Origin: VYFG01 sp965221795
GTDB taxonomy: Bacteria > Pseudomonadota > Gammaproteobacteria > Arenicellales > Poriferihabitantaceae
Length of the DNA stretch: 64,000 nucleotides
Reading direction: 5' to 3'
NCBI GenBank assembly: GCA_965221795.1
Contig: OZ244914.1
Coordinates: 744,001 to 808,000, forward strand
Shown here: positions 1 through 9,562 of the stretch, piece by piece
Position numbering within the stretch: the stretch's first letter is position 1
Layout of the letters: each line of letters opens with the position of its first letter
Notes under the pieces: model-generated
What the model was told of the DNA's origin: nothing
Database searches by the model: none
What the model saw: the letters and a program-made list of their open reading frames with translations, nothing else
Translations under genes and position numbers: made by a program

Positions 1-357
1 GTCGTGGAAGGAAGCGTGGACTTTCGAGAAAACAGCGTGGTGGTGGGCGAGAAAGGCCGGGTCCATGCCAACATCATTGCCAAGAGCATTGTGATCGCCG
101 GAGAAGTCAAAGGCGAATTGCGGGGGAGCGAACAGATTACTCTCACACCAACCGGACACGTCACCGGAGATATCAAGGCTCCGCGTGTAGTGCTGAATGA
201 TGGTTGCCAGTTCAAGGGACAAGTGGATATGGAAAGCAAACCACATTCGTCAGGAGAGCCCAAGATGACGCACAGTAACACCAAGCCCAAGTCCCTTTCC
301 ACACGACCTCTGAGCGGCAGTGCCGCGAAAATGCCACCATCCCGGGAAAAGCGCTGA
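1..357 (+). CDS. Bactofilin family protein, 5' end missing
   Basis: C-terminal part of a bactofilin (polymer-forming cytoskeletal protein), a filament protein that usually scaffolds envelope-associated machines. The visible chain has the short beta-helix repeats typical of the family (VVVGEKGRV, AKSIVIAGEVKGEL, GHVTGDIKAPRVVLNDGCQFKG) and then a low-complexity basic, Ser/Pro-rich tail of about 35 residues. The frame is open to the first base of the window and the first beta-helix turns are absent, so the true start lies upstream. No neighbour in the window informs its role. Confidence 0.85.
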   Translation, partial: VVEGSVDFRENSVVVGEKGRVHANIIAKSIVIAGEVKGELRGSEQITLTPTGHVTGDIKAPRVVLNDGCQFKGQVDMESKPHSSGEPKMTHSNTKPKSLSTRPLSGSAAKMPPSREKR

Positions 358-936
358 CCAGTGCTCCTGATGGAACTGTCCCCTAAGCCATCTGCATTCG
401 GTCCCTGAACCTTTGCGGGGTCTTGTCTATAACCCCAGCTTTACTTTCCCTTGCCTGATCAAGCCAAGGAAGGGTTGTCTCATGGTCACGCGCTCGACAC
501 CAACCATCGGGAGCACTTTGATGGGTGCACTGAGAACTCGTTGAAGTTCAAATTGGCATTGTTGTCTCAGCATCGATTGTGACTGAACCTATGCCATTTA
601 AGGGAATGCCTTCACCTACAAGCTCTCACCTGTAATCCATACACATGCTATCCGAACACCCCGTACCATCGGGTGTCGTTTACGATCAATGCGGGTAAAG
701 CCATAACCAAACCCGGTCTCGCGAGTACTTTCCGCACCGATGATGATTTTTCCGATTCACAGGAATTGTTCGCAGTCACCTCGGAATACAACCGGTGGGC
801 AGGCAATCAACCACGACTGACTCCTGAAATCCCCGGACGGATGGATACATGAGGGATGCACTTTTTCGTGGGCTGGGCACTCTGGTATATAATTCCCTTT
901 TTCGTTTTTTGCCACGATTCACATTCAAATATTCCC
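358..936. other. Intergenic region; promoter-like box before bcp
   Basis: About 580 bases without a recognisable gene. A perfect TATAAT lies at 888-893 within TATATAATTCC (886-896), 44 bases before the bcp start, and is the likely bcp promoter. A plus-strand frame is open from about 588 to 852 without a start codon or recognisable motifs; I do not call it a gene. No tRNA or known ncRNA was seen. Confidence 0.45.
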
Positions 937-1410
937 ATGACTATCGAAGAAGGCCAACCTGCCCCGACCTTTTCTCTCCAAGACCAGCACGGAAACACCA
1001 TATCCTTGGAGGATTTTCGTGGTCAGCAAGTCGTACTGTATTTCTATCCCAAGGACGATACCCCCGGATGCACCAAGGAGGCTTGCGGGTTTCGTGACCA
1101 GATCGGAAAATTTGAAGAAATGAACACCGTCATATTGGGAGTCTCCCCTGATGCTGCAGATTCCCATGTGAAATTCATCCATAAGTTCCAGCTTCCCTTT
1201 ACCCTACTGTCAGACCCGGACAAACAGGTCATGGAACGCTATGGGGCTTGGGGAGAAAAAATGATGTATGGCCGGAAAACGACCGGTGTCATCCGATCCA
1301 CCACCATCATCGGGACAGATGGCAAGGTTCTGAAACACTGGAAAAAAGTTCCCCGAGCCGCGGATCATCCCGATAAGGTTCTGGAATTCCTGCAAAGCCA
1401 GGCCGAATAA
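937..1410 (+). CDS. bcp: Thioredoxin-dependent thiol peroxidase (Bcp/PrxQ peroxiredoxin)
   Basis: Reduces H2O2 and organic hydroperoxides in the cytoplasm with thioredoxin as reductant. The protein is about 157 residues, normal for Bcp. It shows the family signature FYPKDDTPGCTKEACGF with the peroxidatic Cys45 and resolving Cys50 five residues apart. A longer reading frame begins at 856, but its extra N-terminus is hydrophobic and lacks homology-like features; the ATG at 937 gives the usual MTIEEGQPAPTFSL start. It converges on glmM with a gap of 24 bases. Confidence 0.95.
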   Translation: MTIEEGQPAPTFSLQDQHGNTISLEDFRGQQVVLYFYPKDDTPGCTKEACGFRDQIGKFEEMNTVILGVSPDAADSHVKFIHKFQLPFTLLSDPDKQVMERYGAWGEKMMYGRKTTGVIRSTTIIGTDGKVLKHWKKVPRAADHPDKVLEFLQSQAE

Positions 1411-1434
1411 GCCAAGGGGCTGGAAGCCGCCTCC

Positions 1435-2778
1435 TCAGGCCAGCGTTCTGGCCTCCTCGACGGCATTGGCAATCATGCCGACAAGCCGATTCACCTGAGC
1501 TGCATCGATCCCTTCGACCATCACCCGCACCAACGGCTCGGTCCCGGACGGTCGCAGCACGACCCGCCCCTGATGGCCGAGTTCGACTTCTGCTGTTTTG
1601 ACGGCCGACTGCACCACTACATGGGACACCAGTTCCTTGGCATCCGTACCCTCCACAGGGACATTGATCATCTGCTGTGGGTAGACCTTCATACCAGATA
1701 CCAGTTCTGACAAGGGCTTTCCAGACATTTGCATCCACTGCAATACTTCCAGGGCCACCACTATGCCATCACCGGTCGTGGCCCTGTCAAGGCTGATGAC
1801 ATGACCTGAGGTTTCGCCTCCGAGCAACCAGTTGTTTTCCGACAGCATCAGCTGTACATGCCGATCTCCGACCGGGGTTCGACGAAACGGTATCTTGAGT
1901 TGGGCCAGCGCTTCCTCAAGGCCGAGGTTCGACATCAGGGTTCCAACCACCCCTCCTCCGACATTCCCGTTTGTTTGTCGGTGACGAGCTAGCAGGTAAA
2001 GAATTTGGTCCCCATCAACGGTTTCACCGCACTCGTCGACCAGCAGTACACGATCACCATCTCCATCCAGCGCAATCCCCACCGATGCCTGATCCTGTAG
2101 CACCCGAGACCGGATCCCTGCCAAATCCGTGGAGCCGCAATGGTCATTGATATTCAGCCCATTGGGCTCTACGCTCATTACCCTGATATCCGCTCCAAGC
2201 TCTCGAAAGACCCGAGGGCCGACTGCATATGCAGCCCCATTGGCACAATCCAGTACAACTTTCAGGCCCGCCAGGTTGAGGGAGCGTGGGAAAGTTTTTT
2301 TGCAATAGTCCACGTAACGATCTTGTGCTACCGAAAGTCGCTTCACCTGCCCTAGTTGAGCCGACTCCACGCAACCCATTTCCTCTTGCATCGTCGCATC
2401 GATAGCCGCTATCAAATTGTCATCCAGCTTGGCCCCATCGGCTGAAAAAATCTTGATGCCATTGTCCTGGTAGGGATTATGCGATGCACTGATCATCACC
2501 CCGGCGCAAGCCTTGGCATTCCGGATTAGATAGGCAATGCCCGGGGTGGGAATCGTCCCCAGCAAAGCAACATCTATCCCGGCTGCAACCAGGCCGGTGC
2601 CCATGGCGGTCTCCAGCAAATCACCAGATATCCGCGTATCCTTTCCAAGGAGAACGGTTCCCTTTCTGGTACGTGAGAGCACCCGGCCAGTGGCCCAGCC
2701 GATTTTCATGATGGTCGATGGAGTAATTGGCTCGCGCCCCACCGGGCCGCGAACCCCATCAGTACCGAAAAGAGACAT
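1435..2778 (-). CDS. glmM: Phosphoglucosamine mutase
   Basis: Interconverts glucosamine-6-phosphate and glucosamine-1-phosphate for peptidoglycan and LPS precursors. Landmarks are the start FGTDGVRG, the phosphoserine loop ISASHNPYQDNG (catalytic Ser99), the metal loop DGDGDR near residue 240, the sugar loop GETSGH near 323 and the phosphate loop RPSGTEPLVR near 412. Length about 447, as expected. I chose the ATG at 2778 over a TTG two codons upstream. It follows ftsH with a 20-base gap in the order rlmE-ftsH-glmM; the folP gene often found between ftsH and glmM is absent. Confidence 0.96.
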   Translation of the reverse strand: MSLFGTDGVRGPVGREPITPSTIMKIGWATGRVLSRTRKGTVLLGKDTRISGDLLETAMGTGLVAAGIDVALLGTIPTPGIAYLIRNAKACAGVMISASHNPYQDNGIKIFSADGAKLDDNLIAAIDATMQEEMGCVESAQLGQVKRLSVAQDRYVDYCKKTFPRSLNLAGLKVVLDCANGAAYAVGPRVFRELGADIRVMSVEPNGLNINDHCGSTDLAGIRSRVLQDQASVGIALDGDGDRVLLVDECGETVDGDQILYLLARHRQTNGNVGGGVVGTLMSNLGLEEALAQLKIPFRRTPVGDRHVQLMLSENNWLLGGETSGHVISLDRATTGDGIVVALEVLQWMQMSGKPLSELVSGMKVYPQQMINVPVEGTDAKELVSHVVVQSAVKTAEVELGHQGRVVLRPSGTEPLVRVMVEGIDAAQVNRLVGMIANAVEEARTLA

Positions 2779-2798
2779 CCTCAAAGAGGACTGATCCG

Positions 2799-4721
2799 TT
2801 AAGTAGTTTCGGTCGGATCTGGTAGGTCAATGTCGGATTCCGACAGGATCGTCTCCAATTTCTTGCCGCGGTTTTTTTTCTTTACATCCTGCTTGGGCTT
2901 GGGCTGGGAGTTGTCATCCTCATCCGGCGAACGAGGCTCCCGACCTTCCATGATCGCGTCGATCTGATCAGATTCCAACGTTTCCCAGTCGAGAAGTTTT
3001 CGGGTCATGACTTCCAGTTTTTCACGATTCGCTTCAATGATGTCTCGTGCGCGATCGTATTGTTCCGAAATAATGCGGGTGATTTCCTGCTCCACTTTCT
3101 CTGCCGTGTCCTGACTCAATCCTCCCGTGGGCCGACCATACATATCCGTACTTTCCCGGTTGTAAATCCGGGGGCCGAGCAATTCACTCATCCCCCACTC
3201 TGTCACCATGGATTGTGCGGTTTTGGTGGCCATCTGCATATCGCCAGCGGCACCACTGGTAACCTGGTTCATGAAAATCTCTTCCGCGATCCTGCCTCCC
3301 ATGGATACCGCAATCTGAGCTAGAAGTTTTTCTTTCTCCTGACTCAATTCATCCGCTTCTGGCAGGAACTGAGTGGTACCCAATGCCCGCCCCCGTGGAA
3401 TGATCGTCACTTTGAGGATCGGATCTACCAGTTCACGCAGTATCCATCCCACTACAGTGTGACCGGACTCATGATAGGCCGTATTGGTCAAATCTTCCTG
3501 ACTCATCACCATCGACTTACGCTCAGAGCCCATCATGATCTTGTCCCGTGCCGCCCAGAATTCCTCGACACTGACCAGTTTCTTGTTCAGTCTGGCACTC
3601 AGCAGTGCGGCTTCATTGACGAGATTTGCAATCTGTGCGCCGGAAAATCCCGGAGTTCCACGAGCGATATCACGTGGATTGACATCCTTGGCAGCGGGCA
3701 CTTTCCGCATATGTACCTTGAGAATCGCTTCCCGGCCGCGAATATCGGGAAGGGGAACATGTACCTGGCGGTCAAACCGGCCCGGACGCAGTAACGCTGC
3801 ATCCAATACATCCGGACGGTTGGTCGCAGCAATCACAATGACGCCTTCATTTTCTTCGAACCCATCCATTTCCACCAGAAGCTGATTCAGCGTCTGCTCC
3901 CGTTCATCATTTCCACCGCCAAAGCCAGCCCCCCGATGACGTCCGACTGCATCAATTTCATCGATAAAAATAATACAGGGAGAATTCTTCTTGGCCTGTT
4001 CGAACATGTCCCGAACCCGAGACGCCCCTACCCCAACAAACATTTCGACAAAATCCGAGCCGGAGATGGTAAAAAAAGGCACCTTGGCTTCCCCTGCAAT
4101 GGCTTTGGCAAGGAGAGTCTTGCCGGTACCCGGACTACCGGTCATAAGCACGCCACGGGGAATACGCCCTCCCAGCTTGTGGAACCGGGAAGGATCCCGC
4201 AAAAATTCCACCAGTTCCCCGACATCTTCCTTGGCTTCATCGACTCCTGCCACATCTTCAAAAGTAATGTGATTCTTGTCTTCGGTCAGCATTTTGGCCT
4301 TGCTCTTGCCAAAGCTGAGGGCACCGCCACGACCTCCACCCTGCATCTGTCGCATGAAGAAGATCCACACTCCGATCAGGAGGAGGATCGGGAAAGAACT
4401 GATCAGAAGGCTCATCAGAAGCGAAGTACCTTCCTCCTGCTTGGCAGTAATCCGTACGCCATTTGAATACAGATCGTCAATCAGCTTGGGATCATTGGGC
4501 GCATAGGTAACGAATGTGTTATTGCGATTGGTCTGTCCGGTAATCGTATCACCGGAAATTTCCACAGACGCAATGTTGCCTTTCTCTACTTCCCCCAGAA
4601 AGGTCGAATAATCCATCTCCCCACTCCGGTTACCATTGGGAGTGGTAAAATTCTCGAATACGGACATCAAAACCATGGCAATGACAAGCCATAGCAAGAT
4701 GTTCTTGGTCATATTGGACAC
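2799..4721 (-). CDS. ftsH: ATP-dependent zinc metalloprotease FtsH
   Basis: Membrane-anchored AAA+ protease that degrades misfolded membrane proteins and regulatory targets such as LpxC and sigma-32. Two transmembrane segments (about residues 5-22 and 101-123) flank a periplasmic domain. Walker A GSPGTGKT is at 195-202, followed by Walker B (IIFIDEIDAVG), the second region of homology (RPGRFDRQ) and the zinc site HESGH near residue 417. Length 640, close to E. coli FtsH. An alternative start is the ATG three codons in (4712). Transcribed after rlmE. Confidence 0.97.
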   Translation of the reverse strand: MSNMTKNILLWLVIAMVLMSVFENFTTPNGNRSGEMDYSTFLGEVEKGNIASVEISGDTITGQTNRNNTFVTYAPNDPKLIDDLYSNGVRITAKQEEGTSLLMSLLISSFPILLLIGVWIFFMRQMQGGGRGGALSFGKSKAKMLTEDKNHITFEDVAGVDEAKEDVGELVEFLRDPSRFHKLGGRIPRGVLMTGSPGTGKTLLAKAIAGEAKVPFFTISGSDFVEMFVGVGASRVRDMFEQAKKNSPCIIFIDEIDAVGRHRGAGFGGGNDEREQTLNQLLVEMDGFEENEGVIVIAATNRPDVLDAALLRPGRFDRQVHVPLPDIRGREAILKVHMRKVPAAKDVNPRDIARGTPGFSGAQIANLVNEAALLSARLNKKLVSVEEFWAARDKIMMGSERKSMVMSQEDLTNTAYHESGHTVVGWILRELVDPILKVTIIPRGRALGTTQFLPEADELSQEKEKLLAQIAVSMGGRIAEEIFMNQVTSGAAGDMQMATKTAQSMVTEWGMSELLGPRIYNRESTDMYGRPTGGLSQDTAEKVEQEITRIISEQYDRARDIIEANREKLEVMTRKLLDWETLESDQIDAIMEGREPRSPDEDDNSQPKPKQDVKKKNRGKKLETILSESDIDLPDPTETT

Positions 4722-4828
4722 TTTCGTTACTCCGGTAAATGTAGGCCCTGGTCAAAGAGAGCCGCCCGCATAATAACACGATTCAGGCCAGATGCCCGAG
4801 TTTGTAAGGGGACCGGAAAACGTCTTCG

Positions 4829-5473
4829 TCAGACCCCCGACTCAGCGGCTGAAACAAGACCCAGAAACCCGGTACCCAAGAGGTAGAACTCACGCGAGTG
4901 AGATCGGGATGCATCCGGTTTGATGGCCACCATCTGATCAAAATGGGTATTCATCAAGGACCTTGCCTGGTGTGCCGACGGTCCTTCAAAAACCTTGATC
5001 AACAAAGAACCACCCTTGCCCAGACATTGGGCGGCGAAACCAAACACAGACGAAAGCATTCGGTCCAGATTGGCTTCATCCACTGACTTCACCCCGGTAA
5101 TATTGGGGGCCATATCCGACAATACAAGGTGAGCCCTGGATTCGCCGAACCAGGCGATGATCTCTTTGCAGATTTCTGGATCACAGAGATCGCCCTGTAC
5201 GAATCGGACACCCGGAACCGGGGCCATGGACAGACGATCCAGAGCGATCACATGACCGGAAGCGGTGACACGACCCGCGACATACTGACTCCAGCCTCCC
5301 GGGGCACTGCCGAGATCAACTACCCGGATTGATGGTTTTAGCAGTCGATACTTGCGGTCAATCTGAGCCAGTTTGTAATAAGATCTGGCCCGCACTCCCT
5401 GAGCGACCGCGCGACGTACATAAATATCGGTCTGCTGGCGCCGGGCCCAGATTCTGCTCTTGCGCTTCTTCAT
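4829..5473 (-). CDS. rlmE: 23S rRNA 2'-O-ribose methyltransferase RlmE (FtsJ/RrmJ)
   Basis: Methylates U2552 in the A loop of 23S rRNA using SAM. The 214-residue protein has the SAM motif VVDLGSAPGGWSQY and candidates for the family K-D-K-E catalytic residues in RSYYKLAQID, LVLSDMAPNITG, LLIKVFEG and SREFYLLGTGF. It is the first gene of the rlmE-ftsH-glmM group, a widely conserved arrangement. Confidence 0.96.
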   Translation of the reverse strand: MKKRKSRIWARRQQTDIYVRRAVAQGVRARSYYKLAQIDRKYRLLKPSIRVVDLGSAPGGWSQYVAGRVTASGHVIALDRLSMAPVPGVRFVQGDLCDPEICKEIIAWFGESRAHLVLSDMAPNITGVKSVDEANLDRMLSSVFGFAAQCLGKGGSLLIKVFEGPSAHQARSLMNTHFDQMVAIKPDASRSHSREFYLLGTGFLGLVSAAESGV

Positions 5474-5670
5474 AGTCGCCGCTCATATGAGACTTTCGTG
5501 GATATCACAAGACGGCCCATGCATGTCGTACAATCTGGACCAATGAAAATCATCACTGCCAGGCAACGATGCTCCGACTGTCGAAATCCGAGCTTTCCTG
5601 CACAAAAAGGCACCATGGTAAACCATACCCTCCCTAATGATGAGGGCTCGCAATCCTGAACGGGTTCAGA

Positions 5671-6126
5671 CTAATTTCTGGATCGTCTACGGTACATATG
5701 AATAAGTTCGCTGAAGCTATCCGGCTGAGTATCGAACAGCATTTCTCCATCCAACAATGTCTTCATCCAGGGTTGTGCACTTTGCATCCAAATATGCGCT
5801 ATTGGCTTCAGCTTGCTCATCTTATCCAGAGAGCCACCCTTAACGCTCAAAATACCTGTCCCGTCCATCCCAGAATGATAAATCCGACTGCCGCAATCAG
5901 AACAAAATGAACACTCTTTCATCACTCCACTGTCTGCTTGCGTAGTCCAGCTGGAAAGTACGCCCAAGACCAATCTGAAATCCTTGTTGTTGATCCATAC
6001 AGAAATACCAAAACCGCTCGAAGACTGTCTCTGACAGGCATGGCAATGACAGGCATACACAACAAGAGGATCCTCCAATAGCTGGAATCGTATCTTCCCA
6101 CACTGACAACCGCCATCCCAGATCAT
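5671..6126 (-). CDS. GFA/CENP-V family zinc protein
   Basis: A 151-residue protein of the glutathione-dependent formaldehyde-activating (Gfa/CENP-V) superfamily. It shows the ordered cysteine sites CQCGKIRF, CHCHACQRQ and CSFCSDCGSRIYH that bind zinc in this fold. Family membership does not prove formaldehyde chemistry; many members have no known substrate. Its ATG overlaps the stop of a 42-residue ORF (ATGA), so the two are probably translated together. Confidence 0.85.
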   Translation of the reverse strand: MIWDGGCQCGKIRFQLLEDPLVVYACHCHACQRQSSSGFGISVWINNKDFRLVLGVLSSWTTQADSGVMKECSFCSDCGSRIYHSGMDGTGILSVKGGSLDKMSKLKPIAHIWMQSAQPWMKTLLDGEMLFDTQPDSFSELIHMYRRRSRN

Positions 6127-6251
6127 GCTTGTCTTTCTCCATTATCAAGAAACTTCTTGATCTCACAGGCCACCACATCAGAGGTATCGGGATAAACATG
6201 ATGACCTCCCAGTACGATCTTTTGGGTCAAATCACGAATCACAGTAGCCAT
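6123..6251 (-). CDS. 42-residue ORF coupled to the GFA gene
   Basis: Begins MATVIRDLTQ and ends with a TGA that overlaps the ATG of the downstream GFA-family gene (ATGA). The composition looks protein-like (mixed polar and hydrophobic residues, an acidic-basic helix near the end). I do not recognise the family. The stop-start overlap is the main reason to believe it; a clear ribosome binding site is lacking. Confidence 0.45.
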   Translation of the reverse strand: MATVIRDLTQKIVLGGHHVYPDTSDVVACEIKKFLDNGERQA

Positions 6252-6469
6252 CTCATGGGTCGAAATGTTTTAATCAGACGACATTTATGCCAAGATCCCA
6301 AAACCAGTGGGAGCCGATACGATGCTCTATGGTGACAAGGTCACTAATCTACGCAATCATCATCGTGACCGGGTATTCCCTGAAGACACTGAAGACGGTA
6401 CGCAGTCGCTGAACTATGTGGCTACGGCGAGATCAGGATTGTCACCAGCCCGTTCAAGAAGCGAGGCAG

Positions 6470-6504
6470 TAAAAAAAGGTGGTGAAGATAATACTCCACC
6501 ACCC
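6470..6504 (-). terminator. Intrinsic terminator after hsp20
   Basis: Read on the minus strand, GGTGGTG and CACCACC form a seven-pair stem (6497-6503 with 6478-6484) around a 12-base loop and are followed directly by seven T (6477-6471). It lies about 27 bases past the stop of the hsp20 gene and fits a rho-independent terminator for it. Confidence 0.8.
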
Positions 6505-6530
6505 TCTCTGGACGGACCTGTCAGATCAGG

Positions 6531-6998
6531 TCATGCGGCTTCGGCAGCCTTGTGGTCCAGCACGCTTTCATTGCGGTCTCCAATTTGGATTTTCCGCGGT
6601 TTCATTGCTTCGGGGATTTCCCGAACCAGCGTGAGTTCCAACAGTCCATCATGCAGGTCTGCACCAGTCACTTCCACATGGTCCGCCAGCGTGAACTTCC
6701 GCTCAAAAGATCGATTTGCGATCCCCTGATGAAGATAGTTACGCTTCCCATCATCAGATTCCTGCTTTCCACGAATCGTCAAGATCCCATTTTCCAGTTG
6801 GATATCAATGTTTTCCTGACAAAAACCGGCCACGGCCAGTGTAATCGTGTAGCGATCCTCCCCAATTACTTCAATGTTGTAGGGAGGCCATCCGCCGGAT
6901 ACGGCTTTGTCCGCACCCAAAGTGGAGTTGAGCAGCGAACCGAAACGGTCAAAACCGATGGTGCTGCGATAAAGAGGGGTTAGGTCGATTGTAGTCAT
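6531..6998 (-). CDS. Small heat shock protein, Hsp20/IbpA type
   Basis: ATP-independent holdase chaperone. The N-terminus MTTIDLTPLYRSTIGFDR closely resembles E. coli IbpA/IbpB. An alpha-crystallin domain follows (about residues 35-135) with the GILTIRGK and LxLxREIPE-like conserved strands. About 155 residues. Two ATGs compete; the second (6998) sits eight bases after a strong GGAGG and is preferred over the one at 7004, which would leave only two bases. Monocistronic, with its own terminator. Confidence 0.92.
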   Translation of the reverse strand: MTTIDLTPLYRSTIGFDRFGSLLNSTLGADKAVSGGWPPYNIEVIGEDRYTITLAVAGFCQENIDIQLENGILTIRGKQESDDGKRNYLHQGIANRSFERKFTLADHVEVTGADLHDGLLELTLVREIPEAMKPRKIQIGDRNESVLDHKAAEAA

Positions 6999-7134
6999 GG
7001 TCATATCCTCCTGAGAAGCAATATGGAAAAGTTAAGTTGAACGCTCCGGGAATCTGCTACGAGACTTCCCGCCGCACTCTAAAGATGGGGGCCGGGTTTT
7101 GGATTTCAAGAGATTCCAGGCCAGTGTCGAACAT

Positions 7135-7449
7135 TCATTTCGCCTTGCTACCCCCCAGACAAGGAGGAGACTCCGGTGACACCCCGCCCTGATCAAACCA
7201 TTCGTCAGGAGTGCGGGTATGCAATGCCAGCGCATGCACCCCCGCCATGATCTCGTCTTTCAGCAGTTCATTGACCAAGCGATGGCGGGCCACCAGTGGC
7301 TTGCCATTGAATCGTTCCGAGACCACCGTGATCTTGAAATGGGTTTCGGAATTTTCCGGTACACTGTGCTTGTGGCTTTCATTGACCACTTCCAAATGCA
7401 CTGGCTCCAGTGCCGACAGGCTGGTCTGTATAGAGGCATGAATACGCAT
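7135..7449 (-). CDS. bolA: BolA family protein
   Basis: A 104-residue BolA-fold protein (class II KH-like). It shows the conserved run VVNESHKHSVPENSETHFKITVVSERFNGKPLVARHRLVNELL, with the helix-turn-helix-like region and the conserved His residues that help coordinate Fe-S clusters with monothiol glutaredoxins. The chosen start gives the usual MRIHASIQTSL. It lies 55 bases after a methyltransferase gene on the same strand. Confidence 0.93.
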   Translation of the reverse strand: MRIHASIQTSLSALEPVHLEVVNESHKHSVPENSETHFKITVVSERFNGKPLVARHRLVNELLKDEIMAGVHALALHTRTPDEWFDQGGVSPESPPCLGGSKAK

Positions 7450-7504
7450 GGAATCAATTATGTGGGTTGGATCGGATGGGATCAAGGACCGGACTACTCA
7501 TGTG

Positions 7505-8284
7505 TCAGGACTTGTACCCAACGAACAGAAACCGGTTGACACAAAAAAAGTAGGTGTCGTCCTGCCCGGTTGTTTCCAGACCGGCTCGCCATTGGCGGGC
7601 CTGATCCTCGGTTATACGTCCCTTCTTCACTGCATTATTCGCGAATGATTCGAGTGTACTGACCGAGAAGGACCCCGGGTCATACTTCGTGTTGAGCAGC
7701 GGGATAGCGGTGACTTGGACCTTCTTCAAGCCAATCATACGCAGCAACGGCAGCAGTTGTGTTGGCAGATTCGGACTCGGCACGGCTTCATCCCAAGCCC
7801 GATATATGGTGTCGGTAAGCTCTGAATGACGACTGTTCAGCACCACGCCACGCCAATCCGTTTCCAGAATCGCCAACCTTCCTCCAGAACGCAATGCTTC
7901 GACCATTTGCCCGAGCGCCTCTTCCACCTCGGCCACATACAGCAAGACTTGGGTGCAGGTCACCACATCAAAACTTCCCGCAGGCAATCCCAGGTTCGTT
8001 ACATCCCCTTCCCGAATGCATACCTGCGACAAGCCGTGACATCTCTCCCGAGCAGCCTGTACCATCTTTTCCGAAATATCCAGTGCCAATACCGATCCAG
8101 TATCACCTACAGCCCTTGCCAGTTCCATTGTCAGGAAGCCGGAACCGCACCCCACATCCAGAACTGTCTCGCCACGCTGAACCGATAACGCTTCCATGGT
8201 CACCTTCCGTTGGTTTTCAATTTCAGGAGCCGCATAGCTACGGTTCAGGCTTTCCGGGCTACAATGAATTGTTTTCGCCATCAT
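7505..8284 (-). CDS. Class I SAM-dependent methyltransferase, substrate unknown
   Basis: A 259-residue Rossmann methyltransferase. Motif I is VLDVGCGSGFLTMELA (about residues 40-55), motif II VLALDISEKMV, and motif IV FDVVTCTQVLLYV. The overall form is UbiE/ARSM-like, and the C-terminus has no metal-binding Cys pair that would suggest arsenite methylation. Substrate cannot be told from the sequence. It precedes bolA on the same strand. Confidence 0.82.
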   Translation of the reverse strand: MMAKTIHCSPESLNRSYAAPEIENQRKVTMEALSVQRGETVLDVGCGSGFLTMELARAVGDTGSVLALDISEKMVQAARERCHGLSQVCIREGDVTNLGLPAGSFDVVTCTQVLLYVAEVEEALGQMVEALRSGGRLAILETDWRGVVLNSRHSELTDTIYRAWDEAVPSPNLPTQLLPLLRMIGLKKVQVTAIPLLNTKYDPGSFSVSTLESFANNAVKKGRITEDQARQWRAGLETTGQDDTYFFCVNRFLFVGYKS

Positions 8285-8469
8285 CAGAAGATTTGCCCTC
8301 AGAGTACCGGTGGATTCTAGTCGGAAAGTGATCGCATAACAAAACTTCCCGATACTGACGGAGGAGAAAACCCCCAGGACTATTCAAAAGTCCAGACGGA
8401 GAATATCCGAGATTACGGAGAGATATCGCTGGCGATTCAAAAGTAGAGGTGTTACCAAGTCAGTAGAAA

Positions 8470-9117
8470 CCAGATGGTGGAGGCGAGATGGTGAACTGGC
8501 TGGGCGAGGTCGAAGTGCAGCCGGTATGCGATGTGGACGAGCGTCGGCGTTGGGATGCGCGGGTCGCCCGGGCTCCGGCCTGCAGCGCCCGCACATACAA
8601 GTCCCGGGGGCGCCCGCTGTGCCGCCCGGAACTGTGCCCGATCCGCTCCCAGCCCGCCGCCCGGTAGACGGTTCCGGGATGCCTGGCCCCATCCACGAAG
8701 GTCTCGACCAGCACCGGGCGCACCTTCCATCTCGCCTGCCAGTCCTCAGCCAGCCGGGCCGTCTCCAGCGACAGCGCAAGCGAGGCCAGGTTCGGCACCC
8801 GCACCCACGGCAGGATCAGGAACCGCGCATGGCACAACACCCGCTCCGGGCGCTGCTGCTGCCCGCGCTCGTCCCAGCCGATCCACGCGTCGCGGTCCTT
8901 CCGCTTCGTCGAAGCCCGCTGGAACAGCAGGCATCCCAGCCTCCGCCCCGCCCGTCGACGAGGAAGTACCGCCGGTGGCAGCCCACCAGCTGGCGATGAC
9001 CCAGCTCGTGGTAGCGATCCACCAACTCTCTGAACAGCGCGATCTCGGCCGGGGAGGCGGCCCACTCCAGCGCCACTTCGCCCAGCGCCGAAAGCCCGCA
9101 TTCGATCCGCTCGCCCG
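8470..9117 (-). pseudogene. DruA/DUF4338 domain remnant
   Basis: Minus-strand fragments in two frames together give a DUF4338 (DruA-type) domain: RYHELGHRQLVG, then DAWIGWDERGQQQRPERVL, ARFLILPWVRVPNLASLAL, WQARWKVRPVLVETFVDGAR and GTVYRAAGWERIG. A frameshift near 8945 separates the halves and the N-terminus is missing at the junction with an IS630 fragment. This domain occurs in the Druantia defence protein DruA and also joined to some transposases; the second copy in this window (20975) is transposase-linked, so a mobile-element origin is likelier. GC-rich. Confidence 0.65.
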
Positions 9118-9562
9118 GTGCCTCGGCACCCGGTCGGTGCTCGCGGCGCTGGATCGGCACACTGGCGAGATCATCGCCCATGTCGAGAGCCGGCACCGCA
9201 GCCGGGAGTTCATCGCCCTGCGGGAGCGCCTCGATGCCCGCTACCCTGAAGGCGCGGTCATCCGCATCGTGCTGGACCACCACTCGTCGCACGTCTCGGC
9301 GGAGACCCGCGCGTACCTGGCCACCCAGCCGGGGCGGTTCCAGTATGTGCACACGCCGGTGCACGCCTCGTGGCTGAACCGGGTCGAGGTTGCGTTCTTG
9401 AAGATGGCCCGCACCTTCCTGCGCCAACTCCGGGTCGATTCGCTGCCGGAGCGGCGCGAGCGCATCCTGCTCGGGATCGAGGAGATGAACGCGGCACCGG
9501 TGCCCTTCCGCTGGAAGAGCTTCGACCGGCTCATGACCGATAATATGAAAGCGAATCAATGA
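9118..9562 (+). pseudogene. IS630 family transposase, C-terminal fragment
   Basis: The C-terminal half of a DDE transposase of IS630 type: VLAALDRHTGEIIAHV (strand region around the first D), RIVLDHHSSHVSAETRAYLA (second Asp), VHTPVHASWLNRVEVAF (the Glu region) and a typical C-terminal tail. The N-terminal half is missing, and the fragment abuts the DruA remnant on the opposite strand. Strongly GC-rich compared with the following AAA gene. Confidence 0.75.

Noticed and set aside
588..852. Open plus-strand frame of about 88 codons before bcp
   Set aside because: No start codon with an SD, no recognisable motif, and it ends just upstream of the bcp promoter; probably chance.
8531..9562. Plus-strand ORF of 343 codons as one transposase
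   Set aside because: Only the last 145 codons match IS630; the first part is antisense to the DruA fragment.
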